64,000 bases of DNA. It comes from Salvator merianae. Lineage: Eukaryota; Chordata; Lepidosauria; Squamata; Teiidae. Where the stretch lies: NCBI GenBank assembly GCA_003586115.2, contig QVOM02000034.1:113714253-113778252 (forward strand), given 5' to 3'. The notes beneath the pieces were generated by a model that was given only the letters and a program-made list of their open reading frames with translations, had not been told where the DNA came from and searched no databases. Below are positions 1 through 12,870 of this stretch, piece by piece. Numbering within the stretch: the first letter of the stretch is position 1; the number at the start of each line of letters is the position of its first letter. The position numbers and the translations under genes are program-made.

Positions 1-600
1 TACATTTTCAATTAAGAACATAATAGTAGCCTTGCTGGATCAGACCACGGCCTAGTCCAGCATTCTGCTTCACACAGTGGTCCATCAATTGCTTCTGGAC
101 ATTCTCAAGCAGAATAAAAGGCAAAACCTTCACCTGCTTTTGACTCCTCACAAATGGTTTTATAGACATGCTGCCTGTCTTTCCAATCTGGAGGCAGTAC
201 CTAGGCATCCATTTTAGTAACCATTGATACACCTGACCTCCATGAATCTGTCCAGTCCTTTCTTGAAGCTATCTAGGCTGATTGCTGTCACAACCTCTTC
301 CGGTAATAAATTCCATAGATCAATGACCCTCTGGGTGAAAAAAATACTTCCCCTTGTTGGTCCTAACTCTCCTACCAATCAGCTTCAGAGAGTGCCCTCT
401 GGTCCTAGTGTTGTGTGATAGAGAAAATAACTTCTCTCTGTCCACCTTATCCATGTTGTAAATGATTTTATACACTTCAATCAGGTCTCCTCTTAAACAC
501 TGCTTTTTGAGGTTGAAAAGGCCAAGGTGTTAACAGCCTGATTTTGTAAGAAAAGTGTTCCAGCGCCTTTATCATTCTTTGTACTAAGACCAGTCATGCA
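1..600 (-). mobile_element. L2/CR1-group LINE, 3' end of ORF2 plus 3' part (fragment)
   Basis: On the minus strand the sequence reads as the C-terminal end of a non-LTR retrotransposon reverse-transcriptase ORF: stretches such as VYKIIYNMDKVDREKLFSLS, then NTRTRGHSLKLIG, then LLPEEVVTAISLDSFKKGLD, ending near VYQWLLKWMPRYC. These words are typical of the tail that follows the RT domain in vertebrate L2/CR1-group LINEs (family knowledge). The copy has in-frame breaks and is cut by the window edge, so it is a dead fragment. The same tail occurs again at 47395-47815 and 48478-48770, showing a multicopy family. The inner limit near 600 is approximate. The exact clade (L2, L3 or CR1-like) cannot be fixed by eye. 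Confidence 0.75.
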
Positions 601-1386
601 TTTCCTTGACCTTTGGATTGACACCACACTGTTATCAGTAAAACTAAACTCATAGTCCTGAAGATCCAGCACATATGTGGTAACAGGTGCTTAACACCTG
701 ACTAGAACAGTTCCCATAACACAACAATGAATGCTCAACTTATCTCACTGGAATATGAAGATAATGCCACATTCACTCCTTTCTCTTGTCTTGAAGAAAC
801 ACAGGGCAGAAATGTTTCTAAAGAGATAATAAATCAAAAGATACAAATGGATTTAGCTGCCTGATAATATCCTTTCTGAGCAGAGGTGCAACTAACAGGT
901 TAATTTTTGAACTCTTTGCATTGAACAGGACCACCTCCCCATTGGAAGGGGACCCAGTTCATTTTGAACACAACCACAGGCATTTGCATGAACTGGTACA
1001 GCCTCTGTTTTACTTGAGCAAGATCTAGTTTGACCTCATTGGCACTTTCAATAGATATTTATATTGTAATTTAAAGAGGGAACAGGCTCAAACCTGTTTG
1101 ATGTTCCAATTGAACTAGGCCAAGCCTATTCAGCCCACTTTGAGTTTGAACCAAACTCAATGTGGTTTAGTTCAATTCAAACTGAACCACAGTTTTACAA
1201 TCAGATACATTTTTATCTTTAAATTTTGTTATTGTCAAGCCTCTGCTCTATGAATGAATCATTTTATGTTTGTTTTTCTTAAGGATGCACGTACACACAA
1301 ATATAGCTGCATCTAGGAGGCAAAGAATATTGAAATAGGCCAAGAGGTGAAAGCATTGCCAAGAAAACACAAGCTGCCTCACTGAT
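601..1386. other. No gene seen; AT-rich spacer
   Basis: No plausible coding exon. Around 1080-1200 there is a run of words such as TTTGAACCAAACTCAA and TTCAATTCAAACTGAACC in both orientations, resembling the ends of short non-autonomous DNA elements also seen near 41900-42180 and 54830-54980, but I cannot define boundaries. Confidence 0.4.
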
Positions 1387-1480
1387 CATAGAATCATTGA
1401 ATCATAGAATCACAGAATCATAGAGTTGGAAGGGACCTCCAGGGTCATCGAGTCCAACCCTCTGCTCAATGCAGGATTCA

Positions 1481-2110
1481 CTAAAGCATCCCAGACAGAT
1501 ATCTGTCCAGCCTTTCTTTGAAGATCTCCAGTGAAGGAGAGCCCACCACCTCCTGTGGCAACCTGTTCCAGTGATTGATTGCCCTTATGGTCAGAAAGTT
1601 TTTCCTAATATCTAGCCTGTATCTACTCCCTTGAATCTTCATCCCATTGTTTCTAGTCCTTCCTTCTTGCGCAATTGAGAATAGGGCCAATCCTTCTGCA
1701 CTGTGACAGCCCTTCAGATACTTGAAAACAGCTATCATGTCTCCTCTCAGTCTTCTCTTCTGCAGGCTAAACATTCCTAGGTCCTTTAACCATTCCTTGT
1801 AGGACATGGTTTGCAGACCACTCACCATTTTGGTCGCCCTTCTCTGAACTTGTTCCAGTTTGTCAATGTTTTTTTTAAACTGGGGTGCCCAGAACTGGAC
1901 ACAATACTCCAGATGAGGTCTGACCAAGAAAGGGAAAAGTGGGACAATTACTTCTCGTGATCTAGACACTATACTCCTCTTGATACAGCCCAGGATGGTA
2001 TTTGCCTTTTTTGCAGCTGCATCACACTGTTGACTCATGTTTAATCTGTGATCTACTAGTACACCCAGATCCTTTTCACATGTGCTGCTGCACAGCGAGA
2101 TTCCCCCCAT
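1481..2110 (-). pseudogene. CR1 ORF2 C-terminal domain
   Basis: Reads as the conserved CR1 tail after the RT palm: CEKDLGVLVDHRLNMSQQC, ANTILGCIKRSI, VRPHLEYCVQFWAPQFKK, RRATKMVSGLQTMSYKEWL, RRLRGDMIAVFKYLKG, NHWNRLPQEVVGSPSLEIFK, ending RLDRYLSGML and a stop at 1481. The stop lies about 95 bp from the repeat end, the normal short CR1 3'UTR. It is separated from the RT block by a frameshift. About 85-90 percent similar by eye to the copies at 30005-30727 and 34379-34735. Confidence 0.9.
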
Positions 2111-3327
2111 TCTGTATTGGATATTGTCACTTTTCTTCCCAGATGTAAAACTTTGTATTTCTCCCTGTTAAATGTCATTCTGTTAGTTTCAGCCCATTGT
2201 TCAGGCTTGTCCAAATCATTTTGAATCCTCTCCTTCTCCTCCCTAGTGTTAGCAACCCCTCCTAGCTTTGTGTCATCTGCAAATTTGATCAGCGTCCCCT
2301 CGACACCTTCATCCAGATCGTTTATAAAAATGTTGAACAGCAGTGGGCCCAAGACAGAGCCTTGCGGTACCCCACTCGAGACAGTCTTCCAATCGGATGT
2401 GAAGCCATTTATGACCACTCTTTGAGTACGATCACTAAGCCAGTTATGAATCCACCTAACAGTTGTTCTGTCAATCCCATATTTGATCATTTTTTCAATA
2501 AGTATAGTATGAGACACCTTGTCAAATGCTTTGCTAAAGTCAAGATATACTATGTCCACAGCCTTTCCTTGATCGATCCATCCAGTAATTTTGTCATAAA
2601 AGGAAATGAGATTAGTCTGGCATGACTTGTTTGTTACAAATCCATGTTGGCTTTGGTTAATTACTGCATTCCCATCCAAGTGCTCACATATACGCTGTTT
2701 AATGATTTGTTCAAATATCTTGCCTGGTATTGAAGTCAGGCTCACAGGCCTGTAGTTGCCTGGGTCAGCCTTCTTTCCTTTTTTAAAGTTAGGTACAACA
2801 TTTGCCCTTCTCCAGTCTTCTGGGACTTCTCCTGTTTTCCATGAGTTCTCAAATATCACAGAGAGTGGTTCAGCAATTATATCAGCTAATTCCTTCAGCA
2901 CCCTAGGATGTAATTCATCCGGGCCTGGAGACTTGAATACATTTAAGTTTGCTAAGTGTTCCCTCACCTTCTCTTTGTACATACAGAGCCTTGATTCTCT
3001 TATTCCCTCCACAGCACAGTGAAGGCCAACTGATGTTTCATTTCCTTTCTGAGAGAAAACAGATGCAAAATAGGTGTTCAGAAGTTCTGCCTTCTGAATG
3101 TCATTTTTGACCAAATCACCCTTCTCATTTTGTAAAGGTCCTATAGCTTCTTTGACTTTTCTTTTGCTTCTGACATACCCCCAAAACCCTTTTTTATTGT
3201 TTTTGGCCTCTCTTGCAATCCTCAATTCATTTTTAGCTTTAGCTTTTCTGACACTTACCCTGCAGTTCCTGCAGATTGCATTATATTCTTCTTTTGATAT
3301 GGCCCCCTCTTTGAATTTTTTAAACAT
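2056..3327 (-). pseudogene. CR1 ORF2 reverse transcriptase domain (open 423 codons)
   Basis: A long open segment of CR1 reverse transcriptase. From the N-side: a basic linker (KKFKEGAISKEEYNAICRNC), then EVPEDWRRANVVPNFKKG, NYRPVSLTSIPGKIFEQ, QHGFVTNKSCQTNL, IVYLDFSKAFDKVSH, SSGVPQGSVLGPLLFNIFIN and the catalytic LIKFADDTKLGG with both aspartates intact. These are RT motifs 0-5 in order. After VLHLGRK the frame is lost (about 2110-2150) and the rest of ORF2 continues in another frame. The RT core therefore looks chemically intact, but the ORF is interrupted on both sides. It copied the element's RNA at the nicked target in the live ancestor. Confidence 0.9.
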
Positions 3328-4010
3328 TTCTTTTTTTTCTTTTTAGCAAGTGATTAAGTTCAGGGTTCATCCACCCTGGTCTCTTTAGATGCTTGCCATT
3401 CTTTCTTCTTTTAGGAATTGTTAAAGATTGTGCCTCTAGAATCTCCTTTCTCAAAATTCCCCATCCTTCCTGGACATTTCTGTCCTTTAAGACATCCAGC
3501 CAATGGATCCTTCCTACCCTCCTTCTCAATCCATCAAAATCTGCTCCTCTGAAATCTAACCTTGAAGTCTGAGTCCTCTCAGATCTTCCTCCTTTTGTTA
3601 TCCAAAACTCAATGGTAGCATGGTCTTTGCCACCCAGGATCCCGGTCACCCTTACTTCCTCAACCATTTCCTCCCTGTTGGTAAGGATTAGGTCCAAGAT
3701 AGCAGACCCCCTTGTTTTTTCCTCCATCCTTTGGAAAATGAAGTTATCTGTCAGAGAGGATAAGAATTTATTGGACCCGTGACTTTTGCCAGAGAGAGAT
3801 TCCCAACAAATGTCTGGATAGTTAAAATCTCCCTTAATCACTAGGTCATGTTTCCCCGAGAGCTTGGCCATCTGATGTATAAATAGTTCATCCATATCTT
3901 CTGTTTGTCCAGGGGGTCTATAATAAGGTCCTACAATAGTATCCTTTGTGTTGCTCTCTCCTTGTATTTTCACCCAAATGGTTTCTACAGGGCTTCCATT
4001 ATCTGAAAGA
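3320..4010 (-). pseudogene. CR1 ORF2 endonuclease domain (partial, broken)
   Basis: Translated on the minus strand this gives a partial exonuclease-endonuclease-phosphatase domain: [15 protein letters not shown], the metal-binding stretch [11 protein letters not shown], the [18 protein letters not shown] segment and the terminal catalytic region GGKDHATIEFWI. In CR1 endonucleases the last motif is normally SDH; here the Ser is Lys while the Asp-His pair remains, so activity would be doubtful (family knowledge plus observation). The N-terminal part with the first catalytic Asn/Glu motifs is lost to truncation. The frame is lost at a T-rich homopolymer near 3328-3345, where the protein shifts from LLKRKK to MFKKFKEG. 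The domain nicked target DNA in the ancestral element. Confidence 0.85.
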
Positions 4011-4180
4011 TTAATCTATGTGGTGGTATATATTTTCCTTACATACAATGCAGCACCTCCTCTCCTTTTATTAAGCCCCCTGAATGACTGCTGTGAGCTG
4101 AAAACACCACTCACAGCAGTGAGGTTTCCAGCTTGTGTCACTTCCTGGAGGACCAAAAATTGACCATTTTTTACTAACTG

Positions 4181-6590
4181 GAAAGTGGCAACCTTACTGA
4201 CTTACTGACTTTCATTGGATATTCTACCCCTGGGACATCAGGGGATGTGCTAGGCAACCATGTAGTTAGTACATATTTAAATGGTACCTAGTATTCTTGC
4301 ACTCTATATTCATATTTGCATCAATACGTTAAGTTTTTTCTGTGCAATTTTCTGTGGAATTAAGATTTTAAAGTAGGTGGCTTTGTCCACACTTCTTTCT
4401 ATGTCAAAACTTCACAAATTATGTAATCCAACTGGAATCAGAATATGTGAATTGGTGAGGGTCTTGAAGGCCATTTATTTGAACCCAATATCAGTTCAGG
4501 AATAAGACCCCCAAGAAATGGAATTATATTGTCTTATTAGTAGTTCAATGAAAAAAAAAAAAAAAGTTCACCTAGCTCCAGATGAGATCTTCATGCTATG
4601 GCTTTAAAAATGGTAATTGGCATAGTTCCTCTATAAAAGAGCAATTAGGAGACAAACACATGTGCGCGCACACACACAGAGTCACACACACAAAACCCTA
4701 CAGAAATCAGATCAAATCAAAACATCAGCTTTATTAAAAATAGCGATGCAAGCTCGAGAACAGTGTAAAATACAGAAATGACAGTTTTGACAACAATCAA
4801 CTGACCAGGTGAACTGTCAAGCCTATCGAACTGAGTACAGTTTCTATGTAGTCAAATATAGAGGTCTCCCTTCTGGCAGTGTACTGAGCATGCACAAGGG
4901 GTCAAATAAGGTAAACATCTTCCTAGAAGTTACTCTTTATGAATGGTAACGTCAATGTAGGTCAATTTTGACTGGTTGTAACAGAAAGGAATAGACAGAA
5001 GGTGAAAAAAGGGGGAAACTACCTAAAATATTTCCTAGCCTAATACAAGAAGACCCTAACTCAGCTAGGTGCAGCCAGTTCTCCACAACAGATGCAAAGG
5101 GAGTTTGGTTTGTGGATTTGCTACACACGAGGAAGCTCTGACATTTGGTAAAGATTCCAGCAGAGTTGCAGAGGTCCAGAAGAGAACAACCCTGTGTCAG
5201 CAAAGTGGCAAAAGCAATTATTTGGCTATCTGCCATAGCCAAGGCACAGATCTATGTCCAGTCAAGTGGAACTGCTTTGAGCTGAAGCAGCAAAATGGCA
5301 GTCAAAGTGGAACAAAGTGAAGTGCCTTCCTGCAGCAGCGCAGTAGCAGCAGTTCCTAAGTGACAGCAGCATATCATAGAGATGATAAATGACAACATGG
5401 CATGCACTAGCATGTCTAGTGTGTATTTTTATGCACATATGGACCTGGGAGCTGTCCCTGATCTTAGATTTGCCCAGGGATGAGAATTCTAGGCTGTGTT
5501 AATAAACATCCATGGCCAAGCTCTGGCAGGAAAAAAACATGAAGGGGAGGAGGCAAGTGATGTAATGTTTATGTCACTATGGACCATATTTGATACTTCC
5601 TTCCTCTTGATTGAATGTGTCCAGGTGGAGGAACACACTTCTTAATAGTGATGATGGGCTTAAATGGGTTACCTTTATTTAAACAAAAAACAATCTTGAG
5701 TTGGAACCAGTTTTCAGTCAGATTTCAATACTATTGCCTTGTATTCTTAATGAGAGACTTCCCAGATGTAAATCTAGGACTGCTGTAAACAAAGGTTTGT
5801 CTGAAATGCCAAACTACCTTAATGTTATCCGTTCAAAATTCTGCCAGAGATAATATCAGCTACTATCAAACCATCTAATAGGTTGCCTCCTGAGTCAGCT
5901 CCTGCTCTTATTCAAATGGCTTTCCAAGCCCTTTTCTCTGAGCACAACACAGAATATTTTACAATTTCTTCCTTGCCCTTTTAAAATCAGTCCTGTATTT
6001 TCCAAGATGGATTCTGGTGAACAAAGATGAGACTTGGTCTAATACAGAGACCTAAGCTCTATGGTTAAGTTCCCTGTACTTGCAACCTATGTGCCAATTA
6101 TATTTTTGATACACATGTCCAGTTCTATAGTCCAGAGATGTCTGTACCTTGGTAGAGCCCTGCCTTTTGGTGACACAGCACACTGAGACCTCAGCATTAT
6201 GGGTAATGTCTACTACAATTGGCAGAAGCACTAAGCATCATATTCATCTTCTGAAGCCCTTGGAACTATAGAGATGGGCAAACCGTTGACTTGAATGGCT
6301 TATAAAACAGTTTTTCTCTTGTTTACTGCCCTGCCAGGCCTGAAATTGCATTGGACAGCTAAATGACATGATTTTGAAGCCCAATGTGGTATAGTCCTGT
6401 CTCCTTCCAGCTCTGAAAATGCCCAGGAAGGGCATCTGGGATAGAAAGGTAAGCTGAAGTAAATCTCTAGGATCAATGTTGGTACATGCTCCAATTAGCA
6501 ATTAGCATTCCTCATGTAAGAGGGAACGGCTGACTTGAATGGTTTACAAATCATTTAACTTAGTGGCTTTCACAAACCTAATTACAGTAG
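4181..6590. other. No gene seen; AT-rich spacer with minor simple repeats
   Basis: No coding exon supported. Simple sequence only: an A15-16 run at about 4551-4566 and CA-rich repeats at about 4655-4692. Short open frames here (for example 4952-5242, 5069-5320) lack composition or motifs suggesting proteins. Confidence 0.4.
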
Positions 6591-6598
6591 GAATAGGC

Positions 6599-6865
6599 TA
6601 GGGACATGCATGAAAGGAAAATTTGATTCATTTTTTGAATTTCCTTCATTTCCATTGAAAATGCCATTTTCATGGTTTAAACATAGAAAAAAAATGCAAA
6701 AAAGTGAATATTTGAAGAATCCCGTTTTCACAAAAGAATAGGCCTTTTCATTTTCAATCAAAAACCCATAAGTGCAAAAAAGTCATTTTCGTCTTGATGC
6801 AAAAATTTGCAAAAATGAATCTTTGAATGAATCTTTTAATATGAATAGAAATTTGCACATCTCTA
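6599..6865. mobile_element. hAT-type non-autonomous element (267 bp), old copy
   Basis: Left end TAGGGACATGCATGAAA, right end (reverse complement) TAGAGATGTGCAAATTT: imperfect inverted termini matching the hAT pattern and similar to the elements at 16894, 38379, 50176 and 57849. Flanks are GAATAGGC and GAATGGAC, 6 of 8 matching, as expected for a decayed 8-bp target duplication. The interior is AT-rich, with AAAATG/CATTTT words in both orientations and no coding capacity. Confidence 0.7.
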
Positions 6866-8774
6866 GAATGGACTTTAATATGGAGTTGGTAGCAGCTGAG
6901 ACATAACCTTGGCATTCCCAATATAGTGTCACTTTAAGGGCTGAAAACCCATAATGTCTCTCTCACAGAAACCCAGCAACAATGCCAGTTTTTTGTTTGT
7001 TTTGTAACATTGGTGTTAACCTTTGACATCTGATGAGCACCTTCTGGAATCAGCTCAATTAAGGAAACAGAAGTCACCCAAGTGTGCAAAAACAACAAAG
7101 GGAAATGGGTGGGTACTTGGCTAGCTTCTGGCAATCCCTTTCGAGCTGATCCTGGAAGGTGCTCTCCAGGATTCAAGGTAAGCCCAGGATTGCAGCAAGA
7201 GGCAATCATTGGATCTTGTTTAGATCCCACATTATCTCTTGCTATCTGGAGACAGCTATATTTGCATACATGACATTTTGATTCACAAAACTCTTAAAAC
7301 ATTTTTTTAAACAGTAGAAATAAGCTACAGTTAAAACAATAAAAGCAGTATTTATATATTGCCATTTCTAGACAATTGTTACAAGATAGTTTTTTTTAAA
7401 TAATGATGATGATGATGATGATGATGATGAAGAAGAAGAAATCCCATGTAATGGTTTTTAATGTGATAAATAAAATAACATAGAAGAGCCCAACCCTTTT
7501 TAAAAAACACCTATGTATGTGTTTGTCAGCACTACTCTCTGGATGAAGTTCTCACCTTTTGAAGATTCCACTCCTTTCTTTCCTTTCTTGCCCTCTCAAT
7601 TATCCTTATCTTGTGTTTTTGTTTTTCTTTGCCCCCTATTTAGCCAGTTGACCCTTATGGCATCATCCTAAAAGGTTCCACCCTACCTGCAGGGAGGATG
7701 CCAACAAAAGCTGTACACAACCCCTTAGAAACTCATGGTGAAGCTGAAGATGCAGCTATCACTGCTTTGCTTGGAACCACCCACACTTCTGCATCCATTT
7801 TTCATGATTACACTGCACAAGAAGAATCTAGGAGTTGCAGTGTTGCCAGTCCAATCGAGTGCCTTATCTATTGCACTTCTTTTATTTAAGACTGAATTTA
7901 TCATGCCATCTTTGCAGCATAAGATTTTGACTTCTCTTCTCTAAAGAAAAGTCACTTTATCTACCCAGGTGGCATTTTTTTCCATATGTGTGTGTCATTC
8001 TCTCATTCCATCTATGTTCCCTTTCAGGATCAGCATGCTGTCAGGAGCATTTTCATTCAAAATGTTAAAAAAACAACGACAGTTCTAATGCACAACAAGC
8101 AAAGAATTAATTTACAAATACAAGCATTTCCTCTTTTCCGCTTGGTCCTAAGTAATGACATCAATAACTGTTCATATTTGCTAATACTATTATTTTAACC
8201 TATATTTAAATTAGCAGAGGACTTTGTCTGCCACACATGTAGAACCTGTTGCTAAGCAACTAAATCCCATTATCTAGGGAATAATATTACATCTTATTGA
8301 ACACTGGCACAAATGGAGAATGGTTTCAGAGGACTGGCTTTTCAGTCACAGTTCTGTCACCAGACTACCTCTTTACTACAGATTATTGCAAGGAATTGTA
8401 AGAAAGAAAAAGAAAAGAAAATAGCATTCCCGAATGTCAACCTGTTGTCTTGAAAACAAACACTTGAGTGTAATCAAGCCATAATCAGCACTTTAACGGA
8501 TTAAACATTATCCAAAATAAAGTTCTGAAGGATATGTTGTTTCTATTATAGCATTCTAGCCCTTTAAGAAGTGCATTTGGAGATAATACTAATGCATTGG
8601 GAATTAAAAAAAAAAAAATCATAGCAGTGAACTCATGACCTTCAATATTTATAACATGCAAATAAGTATCTCATGCATAATATTTCACATGAAGTTGTTA
8701 AGCTAGGGATGGAGTCTGGCCCATCTACCCATTTGTGGTAAAGAGGTTAGTTGAATTTTGATATGTTGCCAAAG
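6866..8774. other. No gene seen; spacer with small trinucleotide repeat
   Basis: Nothing coding that I can support. A (GAT)n/(GAA)n trinucleotide run lies at about 7404-7440. The open frame at 7735-7944 and others here are short and unremarkable. Confidence 0.4.
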
Positions 8775-8830
8775 GGAAGGAAGGAAGGAAGGAAGGAAGG
8801 AAGGAAGGAAGGAAGGAAGGAAGGAAGGAA
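8775..8830. repeat. (GGAA)n microsatellite
   Basis: About 13 tandem GGAA/GAAG units, nearly perfect. It sits 20 bp left of the inverted-repeat element at 8850. Confidence 0.95.
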
Positions 8831-8849
8831 AACAAAAGACATAAAGTAT

Positions 8850-9234
8850 GGGCCTGTTACACTTTACCCTTAGTGAATGACTGGAGGCTCACCGATCAGT
8901 GTATCTGCACTGCTCCACTGCCACAGCATCTGGCAGCAGCTAGATCACTCTCAGTCAGCAGCACTCGCACCTTCATCTAGGGGTGAATGCTGTGAGTCAG
9001 TGGCACAGTGTAGTTGTAGCTGCATAGTCACACATCCTGTCCCCAACTGTCATGCCAATGCCTAGACATTGCCATGGCCATTGTCATAGCAGTTGGGTCA
9101 GCCATCTGCACTGCGGGTACTGGAGGTACAGTACAGGGTTGTTCCAGTCCTCACAATGCAGATGGCAGCTGCACCACAGGGTCTTGTACAGCCTAGAATG
9201 GTATACCTAGAATGGGTCAAGTGTGAACAAGCCT
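8850..9234. mobile_element. Inverted-repeat DNA element, GGGCCTGTT-terminus family (385 bp)
   Basis: Starts GGGCCTGTTACACTTTACC; the right end in reverse complement is AGGCTTGTTCACACTTGACC. These termini recur in other copies (12871, 16227, 25778, 42194, 62629). The interior shares words with them, such as TCACTCTCAGTCAGCAGCA, GTCATAGC and GAATGCTG. Flanking triplets are TAT and TTT, so a 3-bp duplication is only weakly supported here. No transposase. Confidence 0.65.
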
Positions 9235-12200
9235 TTTCCCGGCTCATACAAACTAGTTTCTCCTACAGAATTCTTCTGCTATGCTTTCAGTTTTTCCAAA
9301 TTGTCTTCTGTTGTACTAAAAAATAGAAAGGGGAAGTTAGGGTGGGAAGAAAACATGATTTATTTATTTCCCAATCAACATGTATAGATTTCTCTTCTTC
9401 AGTTCTACATAAACACTTGAAGTGTGAACAAGCATGCTTTTAGTAGTTTGCTTGAAAGGCAAGCAAGTTCAGGAAAGGTCATGCTTTAAGACTTACCCTT
9501 TGATGAAAATTTTTATCCCTCCTCTACTACCTTTCCTTAATGGCTGTGTTGCTTTCTCAACTATTTATTTATTTATTTGCATTTTTATTCTGCCCTATAC
9601 TCAAAGGTCTTAGGCCGGATTACAATAAAAATCAGAATGTAAAAAATGCACAATAAAGTAGTGCCCAGATACCACTTATTCTCTTTAACAGCCCAGTTTT
9701 CTCAGGCATGCTGCTTTTGTTGGCTTCCGAAGGTTTCATTTTTTAACATATATTCCTACATTCTTCTTTCCATTCTGTGTGGCTTTCTCCATCCCTGACA
9801 CACCTGAGAATGAAGAAGTTGTACCAGTATACTAGTTTTTGTTTGTTTGTTTGTTTTCAGACTCCAGCCAGCATCCATCCACAGAGTTCAACACCAACAT
9901 TGGGGAGATGCTAACTCTCACTGCCATCAGCATCATCTCTGACCTAAAAAAAAGTCAAAGAATGCACTGCTAATTTTATGAACTGAAGACCAAGTGAGCA
10001 AACCCAGAATCCCTTCCAATTTTCTTTCCCTGCCTTGTTTCATTTTGCATCTAATGGTGACCATCATGACCACTAAGCCCCTTAATAAGCAAAGCACTGG
10101 AGACTTTATTTTATGGACTGAATAACAAGACAGCAGGTTCTGAATGCATCCCAATTTTCACATGCAAAATAAGTGTTTCTGTGTGTATGCATGCACATGG
10201 ATGCACACATGGATGAACACATACATGACACACACACATGGATGTATGTGCACACACGCACACATGCACATTCTGGGATAAATTATTTAGCCCAAACCCT
10301 CTTAAAGTGCAGAAAAGTCAGTGGCAGGTGACTGGACCACAGTGGCTGTTTCCTGCTCCTTGTGTTTGGAGGACATGAACAGTTGTAAAGGGTAAAATAA
10401 GCAACAAAGGAGAAAAGAAATGGGAAGAATTCCTTCAGAAAGCTAATACAGTTGAAAAGCAGTTGGTGTCAAAGCTAATGCTATGACAATTTATTCCTTC
10501 TCCCCTTTCTCTTTAAAACCTGTCAGGTCAGAACTACTGCCTACCTACTTCTCACACTCCTTGGATCAGTTCTTCATTGTCTTCTTTGGAAACATTTTTT
10601 TTTTACCTTTCACAACTTCTTTCTGTGTGTGCATGCATGTGCATGTGTGTGGGTGAGAGAGAGTGTTTCCTCTTCTCCTAAAAAGTGGACGATCAGAAAT
10701 CTTTTCTCTACTTTAATATATTTCACTGCTGATTCCCCTACAGATTTTTTTAGCAGTTTTTTTATATTTCTTCTGCTGAAGTGCTTCTATAAAGCTCTTA
10801 TGTTCTTTTTTGTGTGTATTTCTTGTAGAAGACAAATCCCAGCCCTCTTCCCTACGCTTTCTCTCTTTTTTTGTCTCAATCTCTCCCCCTTTGAGGAACT
10901 AAAAACATAAAATGGGACAAAGCAGTCTGTCTCTTTCTGTGTTTGTGTGTATATTTTCATGCAAGCCAGCATAATCAAAGTGATTACTTACTTAGGACAT
11001 TGGATGGATTTTCTCACATGTAAAATATTTGGTTTGTTCTTCTTTGGGGTTTTAAAGATCCATGCTGTTTCTGTGTGTCTTTCTCCATGGTAGAGTGTAA
11101 AGGAAAAGAGCATGAAGAAGAGGGCAGAAATGCAAAATGTGTGCCCTTAGCTCTGGAAGGCTACAGGTAAAGGGAAGAAAAAGCAGGAGAGCAGATGTAT
11201 TCATGTGCAGGACAAGAACCAGGTTTGAAAATTGGAGCTCCTGGTGCTAACCTGCAGCTTCCCACATCGGTTTGACTGTCTATATCTGTTCAAACTACCA
11301 CTCCCACCAAAAATAATTGCCCAGTAACTACAAGCAGAACTAGCAATCAGCTCCCATAGGACAGAGGGGGTAGGCAGAAGGGTTAGTGTTGGGAGAGCTG
11401 CACAACAAAGGAAAATGGTGTTAGGGTGATTAAGATACAAAATGCATTCTGATTGTGGACAGTCATTCAGCAGACTACATTACATATAGTAGGAAGTAGA
11501 AAAGAAAGAGTCCCTCCACCTGTCACTTATGGGGTGCACACATGTGCACACGCATGTGCGCGCACACACAAAAAAATTGTTCAGGCTGCATCCATGTGTA
11601 TTTAGAAAAGCAGCTCAAAAGTAGTTTCGCATTGGCAGTCGTGGCCTTGAATGTGGATTAGAGATGGGATACAAACATTTGTGTTGACAGCTACCACCAC
11701 TAAGCCACTTTTGAGTTGCTTATTTTTACTGAGTGCAGATGTTGCATCAGATCCCTAGAGAGGAAATACGGTTGGATTGTATAGAGTGAAAAAAGGGCTG
11801 ACCACGATGAGGGGGACGCATTACATATCAGCTTCTTCACATTTGCTTAAGAGATTCAAATACCATGAAAGCAAGAGATTATCCTTCAGGCCCTTAAAGT
11901 TCTACAGATATGGTTCTTTACTACAAAACAAGACAGAGGCACAACATGGCTCACTAGAATGCTAAGTGACAGAACTGATATTTAGAAATGTGAACAGTAA
12001 ACAACAACATAGTTTCCTTCCATCAATAATACTGAAGAACGCTCAGTTCATACTTCATAGTGTAATAATTTAATTCTAAACTTCTTTGTTTACTAAATTG
12101 GCATAGTTGTCCAAAATTCTCTGAGTAGATTACAAACCAAATATTAAAAATCAATATTCAAATTAAAAGCATATTAAAATGCATCAAAATGGGCCAGTAG

Positions 12201-12870
12201 AAATTATAACAATAAAATAAAACAATTTTCAAAAGCTGAAATCCAACTACAGCTAGCATTTAGATTGGTTTTGGATGGTCTTAGATCATTGCCGGGTGTC
12301 TGCTGCAATGCCACATGGCTCATATAGTAGAAGATACTTGTTATTCATGTTTTATTATGAAGGTGCATAAAGGTTAGGAGGAGGAGAATGCAGGATAATG
12401 AACTCTTCTAGGTATTTTGGTGTGCTTCCTGCTTGTTATGCAGGTTCATGCAACCACAGCCACCATTTATTGGCACAGTGATGGAGCAGTCAGCTGCATT
12501 TACAGCCATACAGCATGTCAGACAGCCATAAAATGCCACATGGTACTGGTCCAGTGAAGACGAGAGGGACAGGTCACACCACTGCATCCACCAATCCATC
12601 AGATCAGGACCTTAAGTGCGTCATCATCGAAAATGAGAGCTGAACATACTGCTTCAATTCTTTTAAATAAAATGAGTAAAATCTAAAAGTGTTTCATCTA
12701 TGATATGAATATATATTTCAGGTGTGGCGTGCAACTGCAGTAAAGTCTAAATAGAAGTTTTAATTGCATTCATCCTAATATGTTACCTGAGAAATGTGGT
12801 AACTCATAAGGATGGCCAGAATGGAGACTTTCAAAGTCCTTATGTTAGGCTGAATTTAGACAGTGCCATT
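9235..12870. other. No gene seen; spacer with retroposon 3'-tail-like pieces and simple repeats
   Basis: Contains a TTTATTTATTTATTTGCA... stretch (9560-9650) followed by words resembling the 3' tail shared by sauropsid LINEs and SINEs, a (GTTT)n run near 9838-9856, CA/TG-rich repeats at about 10170-10270 and 11530-11575, and a GT-rich patch at 10625-10665. Another LINE/SINE-tail-like patch lies at about 12110-12235. No exon supported. Confidence 0.4.

Larger units (their letters stand above)
1387..4180 (-). mobile_element. CR1 LINE, 5'-truncated (about 2.8 kb)
   Basis: The 3' end lies at about 1387, where the complement shows the CR1 hallmark: repeated ATTCTATGA-like units next to a conserved stretch (GTTGGAAGGGACCTCC on the plus strand at about 1426-1441). 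Upstream on the minus strand come the ORF2 C-terminus, reverse transcriptase and part of the apurinic-type endonuclease, in the usual CR1 order. ORF1, the 5'UTR and the start of the endonuclease are missing, the usual outcome of incomplete target-primed reverse transcription. Homology to the 29.94-34.3 kb copy fades near 4180, taken as the truncation point (approximate). The ORF is interrupted by frameshifts, so the copy cannot make a working protein. Confidence 0.92.

Noticed and set aside
2362..3346. Plus-strand open frames opposite the CR1 RT
   Set aside because: Antisense shadows of the reverse-transcriptase reading frame.
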